Origin: CALAZP01 sp964410725
GTDB lineage: Bacteria > Bacteroidota > Bacteroidia > Chitinophagales > Saprospiraceae
Assembly: GCA_964410725.1 (NCBI GenBank)
Contig: CAYPID010000055.1
Location: 1 to 11,580, forward strand
Reading direction: 5' to 3'
Length of the DNA: 11,580 nucleotides
Part shown: one piece after another, positions 5,561 to 11,580 of the stretch
Layout: each line of letters starts with the position of its first letter
Position numbering within the stretch: the stretch's first letter is position 1
Position numbers and translations under genes: made by a program
The notes under the pieces: model-generated
What the model was told of the DNA's origin: nothing
Databases searched by the model: none
What the model saw: the letters and a program-made list of their open reading frames with translations, nothing else

Positions 5561-7582
5561 TTAAATGGAACGGAAAAATCGAATTATCAAAACCTCGCCC
5601 AACAAGAAAATAGCTGCGAAAATTAAAAACCACTTCCAAAGCGAAATCCCCTTTGTTTGGTCGGCTACCAAACTGCTAATGGGTGCATTAGTCAACCCTT
5701 GAATGATATAAGCATCGGGGAATTGCTGAACCAACTCCTCCCCTTCTAAGGATGTTAGATCAGATTCACGTCGATTAAAATTAAAAGCGTATTGAGTAGG
5801 CAAAGGTTGGTCATCCTGAGAAAGTCCAAAAAGCCCCGACTTCATTTTCATATTGTTTAACTCCATGACAACCTTTCCATTGAGGATCCGCTGTCCGGGT
5901 ATAAAAGAGGTTCCGGTCCCATTGATCTTATAGAGCGGAGGACCTTCCGGCAGATGAGGCTCTATCAATAATTCACTACTGCCAATCGTCACCGCCAAAG
6001 GCCTACTATTGGGTTGTTCTACCGCCATCTTATAAAGCATAGGCACCAAAATTTCAGATACTTGCCCTAGATTAGACCACTCACTGGACAAAGGTGCAGC
6101 TGATATATATAACTTACCCATGCCCACTTCAAATCCCACTAATGCAGGACTTCCATCTCTATAGGTAATTAATTCCTCCCCCAGAGTATGATTTAAGGTA
6201 AAATTACCAAGCGTATTGGGCAGCTGAAGATTAGCTACCTCATTATTGTAAACTCCATCAAATAAAGAAGATTCAAAATTCAAGGCAAACATCTCGCGGG
6301 GATTCTCCTCCCAGGTCGAAGCCCCTTCCCATCCCTCAACCATACCAGCCAATCGATTCCAATCTTCACCACTATATGTAGGACTCGGAAAAAATAGCAC
6401 CTTACCCCCCTTTTCCAAATAATTTCCCAATTCGTAAAGCAACCCAGTAGAAAGTTGGTTCAAGTCCTCCAATACAATCAATTGCTGATTGGCGAGCTGA
6501 GAGACTTCTAAGTTTTTGTCTACCATGTATCTGGCATCAAATCGATCCACTCTCTGGATAATATCTTCTATCTGGGACCTCTCCCGATCTGCCCCTATTC
6601 CCAAAACCTTCAAGGTTCCCACCACTTCGAAAGCCACATAGTAGGTGTCGTCAAATTGAACAGGATAATCCGTAATTGAAAAATAACCAGTTTGCCATCC
6701 AGTATCATTTGCCTGATACGTGAATTCCAATATTTTTGCCTCTTGAGGCGCCAAACTAACCGTAGTGATAGGCTTTTCAGCTGCACCTTCGGTAAAAGCC
6801 ACCCGAACGCTGGATACCGGTTCGGAACCGTAATTATGGACCTTGATATAAAAGGTAACGCCCTGTCCCTCCACTACCCTGGGGGCATCCATCCATACGG
6901 AATCAATCGCCACATTATTCGCCGCCTCCGGAAAGAGTTTGACGACCGAAACCTGCAAATTAGAATCCAGAGGAGGTAGGATTTGAAAGGAACTTTTTTG
7001 AAAGTCAGAAATTAGGAACAGTTGCATATTATTACCGGACTCCGATGCTAAGGTCTCCATTTGTCGCTCAACAATTCGCTCTAAACCCGGTACAACCGAG
7101 GAAGGTTCAATCTCATCAATCCAAAGATCAGCCGTGGTTCGATCCACCAAACGACTGTGTCTGCCTTCTAAATCGTTGGTGATGATCTGAAAGCGATCAT
7201 TTTCATCGAACGCCTCTAGTACTTCCCTCGCCTTTTGCCGGCCAACCTCCAGCAAACTCAAAGAGGTGGTATTGGCATCCATGCTGAAGGAGTTGTCTAT
7301 ATAAATACTCACGGCATTGCGGCCCTGATTTACTTGCTCTCCAACTGGATAAAACGGTTGCGCAAATGCCACTACTAGAGCAGCAATGGCCAATAGCCTA
7401 AACAATAAAATTAACCACTGCTTAATTTTAGAGCGTGCAGCTGTTTCTTCCTTGAGCGACTGGAGAAAAGCTACATTAGAAAAGTAGACCTTTTTGAATC
7501 GCTTGAAATGAAACAGATGAATAATAATAGGAATGGACAGTAGTGTCAATGCCCATAGAAACGAAGGATATAAAAACTGCAT
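5561..7582 (-). CDS. BatA-type membrane protein with vWA-like and CARDB-like domains
   Basis: The 673-residue protein opens with the BatA N-terminal double-transmembrane domain (TIGR02226/PF07584): YPSFLWALTLLSIPIIIHLF (5-24), the basic linker FKRFKKVYFSN, and a second helix at about 56-76. A von Willebrand A-like domain follows, with the MIDAS motif DNSFS (96-100) in VSIYIDNSFSMD and a second acidic strand FLISDFQ (189-195). About 220-320 reads as a CARDB-like beta-sandwich (VTFYIKVHNYGSEPVSSVRV), then a glutamine-amidotransferase-like domain (about 325-530), a further beta-rich part and one C-terminal helix (about 650-668). The bulk is therefore periplasmic. This architecture is common and functionally uncharacterised in Bacteroidota. 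It is not in a bat/MoxR aerotolerance operon here but heads the minus-strand operon to gmhB. Metal-dependent protein binding is the family-based expectation. Confidence 0.88.
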   Translation of the reverse strand: MQFLYPSFLWALTLLSIPIIIHLFHFKRFKKVYFSNVAFLQSLKEETAARSKIKQWLILLFRLLAIAALVVAFAQPFYPVGEQVNQGRNAVSIYIDNSFSMDANTTSLSLLEVGRQKAREVLEAFDENDRFQIITNDLEGRHSRLVDRTTADLWIDEIEPSSVVPGLERIVERQMETLASESGNNMQLFLISDFQKSSFQILPPLDSNLQVSVVKLFPEAANNVAIDSVWMDAPRVVEGQGVTFYIKVHNYGSEPVSSVRVAFTEGAAEKPITTVSLAPQEAKILEFTYQANDTGWQTGYFSITDYPVQFDDTYYVAFEVVGTLKVLGIGADRERSQIEDIIQRVDRFDARYMVDKNLEVSQLANQQLIVLEDLNQLSTGLLYELGNYLEKGGKVLFFPSPTYSGEDWNRLAGMVEGWEGASTWEENPREMFALNFESSLFDGVYNNEVANLQLPNTLGNFTLNHTLGEELITYRDGSPALVGFEVGMGKLYISAAPLSSEWSNLGQVSEILVPMLYKMAVEQPNSRPLAVTIGSSELLIEPHLPEGPPLYKINGTGTSFIPGQRILNGKVVMELNNMKMKSGLFGLSQDDQPLPTQYAFNFNRRESDLTSLEGEELVQQFPDAYIIQGLTNAPISSLVADQTKGISLWKWFLIFAAIFLLGEVLIIRFFRSI

Positions 7583-7598
7583 CCGCCCTTTATTGTTT

Positions 7599-7606
7599 TA
7601 TATTTG
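7599..7606 (+). promoter_or_regulatory. Putative Bacteroidota-type -7 promoter box for queE
   Basis: TATATTTG matches the TAnnTTTG consensus of the Bacteroidota primary sigma factor exactly. It lies 25 nt before the queE ATG in a 49-nt divergent spacer, so transcription would start near 7613 with a leader of about 20 nt. A good TTG at the -33 position is not seen (the sequence there lies in the first codons of the divergent gene), so the call is moderate. Confidence 0.45.
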
Positions 7607-7631
7607 CTTTTGGTAAAAATAAGTTTTTTAA

Positions 7632-8273
7632 ATGGCATCCTACAAGGTCAAAGAAATTTTCTACACCATTCAAGGGGAAGGGGCGCATTCCGGAAGACCA
7701 GCTGTTTTCTGTCGGTTTAGTGGCTGCAACCTTTGGTCCGGACGAGAAGAAGATCGCCACAAAGCAATCTGCCAGTTTTGTGACACCGACTTCAGAGGAA
7801 CCGATGGAATCAATGGCGGAATTTTTAAATCACCCCTGGATTTGACGCTAGCTATATTAAAATTATGGCCGAAAACTAACCCCGCTGTGGCACCTTTTTT
7901 AGTTTGCACAGGTGGAGAACCTTTATTACAATTAGACCAACCTCTAGTGGATTGTTTACATGAACATGGCATATATATCGCAGTGGAAACCAACGGTACC
8001 GTCTTACCTCCTCAAGGAATTGATTGGCTGTGTGTGAGTCCCAAAGCAGGGTCCGAACTCTTACTCAAAGAAGGGTCCGAACTCAAATTGGTGTATCCTC
8101 AAACGGAGGCTCCACCAGAACGTTATGCGCATTTAGCCTTTGAACAATTTTATCTACAACCCATGGATGGGCCATCCTTGAAGAAAAATACCCAATTGAC
8201 TTTGGATTATTGCATGCAACACCCTCAATGGTCTTTTAGTCTTCAATCTCATAAAATTCTTAACATCCCATAA
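7632..8273 (+). CDS. queE: 7-carboxy-7-deazaguanine synthase (radical SAM enzyme QueE)
   Basis: QueE converts 6-carboxytetrahydropterin to 7-carboxy-7-deazaguanine in the queuosine/preQ0 pathway, using a 4Fe-4S cluster and SAM. The 213-residue protein has the family start VKEIFYTIQGEGAHSGRPAV and the diagnostic CX14CX2C cluster motif (C32, C47, C50) instead of the usual radical-SAM CX3CX2C. The SAM-binding TGGEP is at 93-97, ETNG at 119-122, SPKAG at 136-140, and the C-terminal LQPMDG and LQSHKILNIP signatures are present. Length and both ends match the family, so it is intact. It is transcribed away from the BatA-like gene from a 49-nt spacer with a promoter-like box, and the next gene follows after 11 nt. 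No other queuosine genes (queC, queD, queF) are in the window. Confidence 0.95.
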   Translation: MASYKVKEIFYTIQGEGAHSGRPAVFCRFSGCNLWSGREEDRHKAICQFCDTDFRGTDGINGGIFKSPLDLTLAILKLWPKTNPAVAPFLVCTGGEPLLQLDQPLVDCLHEHGIYIAVETNGTVLPPQGIDWLCVSPKAGSELLLKEGSELKLVYPQTEAPPERYAHLAFEQFYLQPMDGPSLKKNTQLTLDYCMQHPQWSFSLQSHKILNIP

Positions 8274-8284
8274 ATGTCATTCGA

Positions 8285-8800
8285 ATGAGCGCCTCTGCTG
8301 AAATGCCCTATTTTATTAAACCTTCGGTAAAAGTAGCCGAAGCTGAAAAAGAAGTGTTGTATCAAACCGCTTTGTCCTCTATTTCGGCTGCGTTGGAAGG
8401 GGTATCGGATGAAGTGGTCAAAATGGTCACCATTAATTCCCTGCTCAAAACCCACCTACCTTATTATTATTGGGTGGGTTTTTATCTTTACCGGGATGGG
8501 CAATTGGTCGTTGGCCCCTACCAAGGAACCATGGGCTGCCTGTACATTGAGATGGGAAAAGGAGTGTGTGGCAAAGCTGCGCAAACCAGAACCACCCAGA
8601 TTGTAGGGAACGTACACCTCTTAGAACAAGGTTCAGCTCACATTGCTTGCGACCCCAATTCCGCCTCAGAAATTGTCCTTCCTATTATAAGGAAAGATGG
8701 GAGTTTACTGGGGGTATTAGACGTCGATAGCACGCTTCCCAATTCTTTTACACATTTGGATGCTACATATTTGGAAAAGATGATTGCCCAACATTTTTAA
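8285..8800 (+). CDS. msrC: Free methionine-(R)-sulfoxide reductase (GAF domain, fRMsr)
   Basis: The 171-residue cytoplasmic protein is a single GAF domain that reduces free L-methionine-(R)-sulfoxide with thioredoxin as electron donor. Family hallmarks are YYWVGFYLYRDGQLVVGPYQ (61-80), GKGVCGKAA (91-99), GNVHLLEQGSAHIACD (108-123), SEIVLPI (128-134) and LLGVLDVDS (141-149). The three redox cysteines known from E. coli and yeast enzymes (C84, C94, C118 in E. coli) correspond to C85, C95 and C122, so it should be active. It begins 11 nt after queE and is probably co-transcribed with it. Its TAA overlaps the stop of the convergent TPR gene. The ATG at 8285 was chosen as the first in frame; an internal Met7 is the alternative. 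Confidence 0.93.
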   Translation: MSASAEMPYFIKPSVKVAEAEKEVLYQTALSSISAALEGVSDEVVKMVTINSLLKTHLPYYYWVGFYLYRDGQLVVGPYQGTMGCLYIEMGKGVCGKAAQTRTTQIVGNVHLLEQGSAHIACDPNSASEIVLPIIRKDGSLLGVLDVDSTLPNSFTHLDATYLEKMIAQHF

Positions 8801-9420
8801 GCTCTGTTCATAATGTCCATCCTCGCTTGGGCCATTTTTACCCATTTCTTTTTGCCATTCATGTTTTCATAAATTGCTAAGGCCTCTGCATAGTCTCCCG
8901 CAATTTCATGGTACCTAGCTAAGTAATAATCATAGATTACTTGTTCTCTACTTTTCTTAAGCGCTTCCGCTTTGGATAACATGTCTTGGGCATAGGCATA
9001 TTGATTGCCATTAGCGGCAGCTTCGGCAGCTTCTAAATAGGCGTAAAATGATTTTTTACGGGAGGAGAATTGCGACAAACTACTTGCGCGTTCTACATGG
9101 TTGCCAAAAAAACTGCTGTTGAATGCCAACCCCTTTTCATACATGGCTACGGCCTCCTGATGCTTGTTTTCCTTCTGTAATTCTCCTCCTTGATAAAAAG
9201 CTGCTAATGCTCCATTTTTCTGGGCAGCTTTAACTACCTCCGCGTTGCCCTCTTGGGTTGCCAAACGAATCGCTAAATTGAAACCGTTTATAGCATCTTG
9301 GTACCTGCCACTACTTAGATGGTTTTCCGCCCGCTGTTGAGCTACCGTTGCAGTTTCTTGACTTTGAGCGGCCAGCGACCCCATAATGATTAGGCCGAGT
9401 AAGGTGATTGTAAGTTTCAT
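8797..9420 (-). CDS. Exported tetratricopeptide-repeat protein
   Basis: The 207-residue product begins MKLTITLLGLIIMGSLAAQS, a signal peptide with likely cleavage near residues 18-20 and no lipobox Cys, so it should be periplasmic. The rest is helical and TPR-like: units at about 23-56 (AENHLSSGRYQDAINGFNLA), 70-102 (QKENKHQEAVAMYEKGLAFN) and 162-190 (YYLARYHEIAGDYAEALAIY), each with the small/large residue spacing of TPRs. The middle part is Ala/Ser-rich and less regular. No enzymatic motif is seen; such proteins usually act as protein-binding scaffolds, and the partner is unknown. The 5' flank is a 236-nt spacer, so it probably has its own promoter. The 3' end is convergent with the methionine sulfoxide reductase gene. 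Confidence 0.87.
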   Translation of the reverse strand: MKLTITLLGLIIMGSLAAQSQETATVAQQRAENHLSSGRYQDAINGFNLAIRLATQEGNAEVVKAAQKNGALAAFYQGGELQKENKHQEAVAMYEKGLAFNSSFFGNHVERASSLSQFSSRKKSFYAYLEAAEAAANGNQYAYAQDMLSKAEALKKSREQVIYDYYLARYHEIAGDYAEALAIYENMNGKKKWVKMAQARMDIMNRA

Positions 9421-9656
9421 CGGTTTTTTTCTTTAATAACGATAGGAAGGCCGGGATATTATATCATCAAAACGTTAAAAAAACCTATTTAACTATACAC
9501 ACGACCCAGAATAATTTTGTTCTAAATAATTATCAGGCCTAATCCATTGTAATGATAATTTTTTTGATTGGATTATTTCCAATCTATTTAGTGAGTTCTG
9601 AAAGATAAATAATTATTCCCTATCAATTTAAAATTCAAATGAAATAAAGGATTGTT
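9421..9656. other. Intergenic spacer with two short dyads
   Basis: The AT-rich spacer lies between the 3' end of the PHP gene and the start of the TPR gene, and should hold the terminator of the former and the promoter of the latter. AATTATCA (9528-9535) and TGATAATT (9553-9560) form an 8-bp inverted repeat with a 17-nt loop. GATTGGA (9566-9572) and TCCAATC (9578-9584) form a perfect 7-bp stem with a 5-nt loop. Neither is followed by a T-run on the minus strand, so terminator function is uncertain. I find no good TAnnTTTG box for the TPR gene. Confidence 0.4.
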
Positions 9657-10835
9657 TTATGGAACTAAAATAGGTTGCGTCCAAGCTTTTTTGGTTTCTC
9701 CAGGCTGATAGGGATTTTCAATCAATGCATTGGAAGTAATTTTAACGCGCACGAAAATATCATCAGGTTCAAATACATATTTTGCTGATGTTCCATGGAT
9801 GGTTTGAGAGATGACAACCTCTTCCTTTCCTTTTTGGTAACTCATGAAACTAATCTCGTAATCTACTCCTTCCTCTGCTTGAATATCAAGGGTAATACTT
9901 TCATTGGTTTCGATTAATTGATCTAATAGAATTCCTGAAGAAGCGTAAAATTGACCTGCTTCCATAGCTTCAATAAGAGGTATGGTCTTTAATTCATCTG
10001 CCTTTACCATTACCCAGCCCCTACCGGTATTGCTTAAATCAGAGGAAAATTGATGATAATGGTGGCTATCATCAGTGGCAATTCCAAACATTAAAGGTTT
10101 ACCTTTTTTATAATAATGGATATTAATAGCATCCCACATACTTTCTGTATCCATGTGAAATGCATCTCCTTCATTGTGCACAGCAGGATGTCCATTATAT
10201 ACCTCAAAAAATCTTTCCCCGTTTAAGTTCTTCATATCTTCTACATCAATTCCATAGCCAAAATTAGGATGGTTGATGTGAGCAAACATAGGGACATTCA
10301 AAAGGTCTCGCTGTTCTTTCACCTTATTGATGGTTTGCTGCATAATATCCAATACAGAGGAGCCTTGGATCGGCTCAATTTTATTTTGAATATTGGTCAC
10401 ATTAATATGGACCGGTTTTTCCTCATAATGGGCAGTTACTTCTTCTGATCGAATAATGGCAAAGGAATTAGGTTCTTCCATTTTTTCTTTATACTCCTCA
10501 TACGTTTTTAAACGAACCCAAACTTGATCGCCCTCCTTTCGAACTTCAACCCATTCACCAAATTGCTCTAAATATTTTTCAAGCGTTTTATTGTTGATTT
10601 CCCTTTCTTTCAATGCATACCAACGCTCCTCATTTGCAATGGTATTATGATCGGAAATGGCTACGAAATCATAATCGTGGTCTTTATACCATTGGAGAAT
10701 CATTTCAGGAAAATCATCCCCATCGCTCCATAAAGAATGGGTGTGTAAATTCCCCTTGAACCAAGTTTGAGCATAGGTTCCTGAAAAGGCCAAAATAAAT
10801 ACAATGAGGGTGGAATAAATTAAATTAGGTTTCAT
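9657..10835 (-). CDS. Exported PHP-domain metallohydrolase (CehA/McbA-like phosphoesterase)
   Basis: The 392-residue protein starts with a signal peptide (MKPNLIYSTLIVFILAFSGT, cleavage near YAQ at 21-23) and continues directly into a PHP domain. PHP metal motifs are intact: GNLHTHSLWSDGD (28-40, H31, H33, D38), AISDHNT (59-65, D62, H63), SEE (130-132), FAHINHPNFGYG (184-195), the FEVYNG strand with E211, and TDDSHHY (254-260). A C-terminal part from about 300 is beta-rich and ends in an AWTQPI segment typical of secreted PHP hydrolases. Family members hydrolyse phosphoesters or related bonds with two or three metal ions; the substrate here is unknown and is presumably periplasmic. The gene stands alone between long spacers. 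Histidinol phosphatase or PolX-type assignments are unlikely because of the export signal and the extra C-terminal domain. Confidence 0.9.
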   Translation of the reverse strand: MKPNLIYSTLIVFILAFSGTYAQTWFKGNLHTHSLWSDGDDFPEMILQWYKDHDYDFVAISDHNTIANEERWYALKEREINNKTLEKYLEQFGEWVEVRKEGDQVWVRLKTYEEYKEKMEEPNSFAIIRSEEVTAHYEEKPVHINVTNIQNKIEPIQGSSVLDIMQQTINKVKEQRDLLNVPMFAHINHPNFGYGIDVEDMKNLNGERFFEVYNGHPAVHNEGDAFHMDTESMWDAINIHYYKKGKPLMFGIATDDSHHYHQFSSDLSNTGRGWVMVKADELKTIPLIEAMEAGQFYASSGILLDQLIETNESITLDIQAEEGVDYEISFMSYQKGKEEVVISQTIHGTSAKYVFEPDDIFVRVKITSNALIENPYQPGETKKAWTQPILVP

Positions 10836-11411
10836 TTCTTAGGTTATAACAAAAAAATTAAATAATAAATTATTGTTTAAATGGAATAATTCAAAGCTTA
10901 AGGCAACAAATAGTGAAACCTTCATTTTTCTTATCAGATACATCTGAGCAATAATTAAATTTTGCTTCCAATTACAATAATAAGGAAAAGTATTATTCTC
11001 AAATATTAAAGCAGCTGCCCCATGAAAGTTGGAAATACTCAAAGAAAAAAAAGCCCTTATGATATCCCTAGTAATAGTATGTAAATTCAAATTTATTTAT
11101 CTCCAATCTATCTTATCGGCAATTTCAATTCGCACCCCAATCTCTCAATCGACTATTAAAGAATCACTAGGATTCTTAAATACCCCTTGAATTATTAGTA
11201 TCACAAGACTACTTAAAAGTTATCGCAACCATACAAACAATTGAAAGGGTTAGTAATATATTTTTTTTTATTACCCCATTAAATACAAAAACTATTTGGT
11301 TTTACGATTCAATTCACAATCTTATTTCCTTTTTTAACCAATAAAAAATCAAATTAACTAGACGATCAAACAAGTCTTAATTAATATTCAAATAAACCCG
11401 CATTACAGATT
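10836..11411. other. AT-rich intergenic spacer without a recognisable gene
   Basis: This stretch of nearly 600 nt between the PHP gene and the terminator at 11412-11454 is strongly AT-rich and shows no protein-like reading frame. It should contain the PHP gene promoter, but I find no clean TAnnTTTG box on the minus strand; the nearest is TAAGCTTTG at 892-900 of the 10-kb block (10892-10900), which has one extra base. Weak dyads are AAGAATC/GATTCTT at 11159-11165 and 11171-11177 (5-nt loop), and GTAATA/TATTAC at 11253-11258 and 11269-11274 around a T-run. Confidence 0.55.
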
Positions 11412-11454
11412 AAACAAAACAAAAAACCCCTCTTCAAATCCGTGAAGAGGGGTT
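11412..11454 (-). terminator. Strong intrinsic terminator of the T9SS cargo gene
   Basis: AACCCCTCTTCA (11425-11436) and TGAAGAGGGGTT (11443-11454) form a perfect 12-bp stem with a 6-nt loop. On the minus strand the hairpin runs into TTTTTTGTTTTGTTTA, a proper U-tract, and it lies 33 nt after the stop codon of the gene at 11488-11580. The A-rich and T-poor right flank argues against use on the plus strand. Confidence 0.93.
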
Positions 11455-11487
11455 AAAATTCTAGAATCTAATGAAAATAACTCAACT

Positions 11488-11580
11488 TTAATCCATGATG
11501 ATCATCTTCTTAGTAGCGGTATATGCTCCAGCAGTCAATGTGTAGTACAATACGCCAGCAGCAGGTAATTCCTTGCTGTC
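11488..11580 (-). CDS. C-terminal end of a T9SS cargo protein (type A sorting domain)
   Basis: Only the last 30 codons and the TAA (11488-11490) are in the window; the gene continues past the right edge. The residues read LPAAGVLYYTLTAGAYTATK followed by KMIIMD and stop. This is the pattern of the type A C-terminal sorting domain (GvYfYrLxaGxfxaTkKmiv), which directs proteins through the type IX secretion system to the outer surface, with removal of the signal. The nature of the mature protein cannot be seen. A strong terminator follows 33 nt downstream. Confidence 0.88.
   Translation of the reverse strand, partial: DSKELPAAGVLYYTLTAGAYTATKKMIIMD

Noticed and set aside
5547..5639. N-terminal extension of the dihydroorotase-like gene by 31 codons
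   Set aside because: It overlaps the end of the BatA-like gene, the residues do not resemble the family, and the conserved start MQIFLQNITIW at 5546 gives the usual length.
7583..7631. preQ1-type riboswitch in front of queE
   Set aside because: The spacer is only 49 nt, very AT-rich, and shows no stem or conserved aptamer bases.
9566..9584. Perfect 7-bp hairpin as an intrinsic terminator of the PHP gene
   Set aside because: On the minus strand the hairpin is followed by a run of A, not T, so it lacks the expected U-tract; it is recorded only as a dyad.
10839..11090. Minus-strand reading frame of 83 codons just upstream of the PHP gene
   Set aside because: The composition is that of AT-rich spacer (runs of Asn, Phe, Leu, Ile), there is no recognisable motif, and it occupies the place where the PHP gene promoter and leader must lie.

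Overview
The window looks like a chromosomal segment from a member of the Bacteroidota, probably of the Saprospirales/Cytophagales type. The evidence is the C-terminus of a type IX secretion (T9SS) cargo protein at the right edge, a BatA-type N-terminal double-transmembrane protein, DUF4199-type membrane proteins, AT-rich spacers without clear Shine-Dalgarno sequences, and a TAnnTTTG-type promoter box. The taxonomic call below phylum level is inference.

Layout. Positions 1-690 (minus) hold the N-terminal 230 codons of a secreted protein of unknown function that runs off the left edge. Positions 691-1143 are an AT-rich spacer with one notable imperfect hairpin. Positions 1144-7582 form a tight minus-strand cluster of seven genes, probably an operon. 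In transcription order they are: a BatA/vWA-like membrane protein, a dihydroorotase-family protein, two small four-helix membrane proteins (DUF4199 type), a membrane-anchored GT2 glycosyltransferase, GmhA (phosphoheptose isomerase) and GmhB (heptose bisphosphate phosphatase). Spacings are 14, 10, 12 and 1 nt, then overlaps of 14 and 4 nt. Divergently, queE (7-deazaguanine pathway) and a free methionine-(R)-sulfoxide reductase (8285-8800) run on the plus strand. The latter meets a convergent, exported TPR protein (8797-9420, minus), and the two stop codons share a TTAA. After a spacer comes an exported PHP-domain metallohydrolase (9657-10835, minus), then about 650 nt of AT-rich non-coding DNA ending in a strong intrinsic terminator. 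That terminator serves the minus-strand T9SS cargo gene whose last 30 codons end the window.

How the genes fit together. The distal part of the operon (GT2, GmhA, GmhB) points to envelope glycan synthesis: an isoprenoid-phosphate sugar transferase plus two steps of ADP/GDP-heptose precursor formation. The two DUF4199-type proteins sit beside the GT2 and may act at the same membrane. The most interesting gene is the dihydroorotase homologue. It keeps the family fold signatures, but the HxH metal motif, the substrate Arg, the other metal His positions and the catalytic Asp are all replaced, so it is predicted to be a non-catalytic paralogue co-transcribed with envelope genes. GmhB also lacks most of the usual zinc-loop ligands. 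I see no CRISPR array, insertion sequence, tRNA or rRNA.
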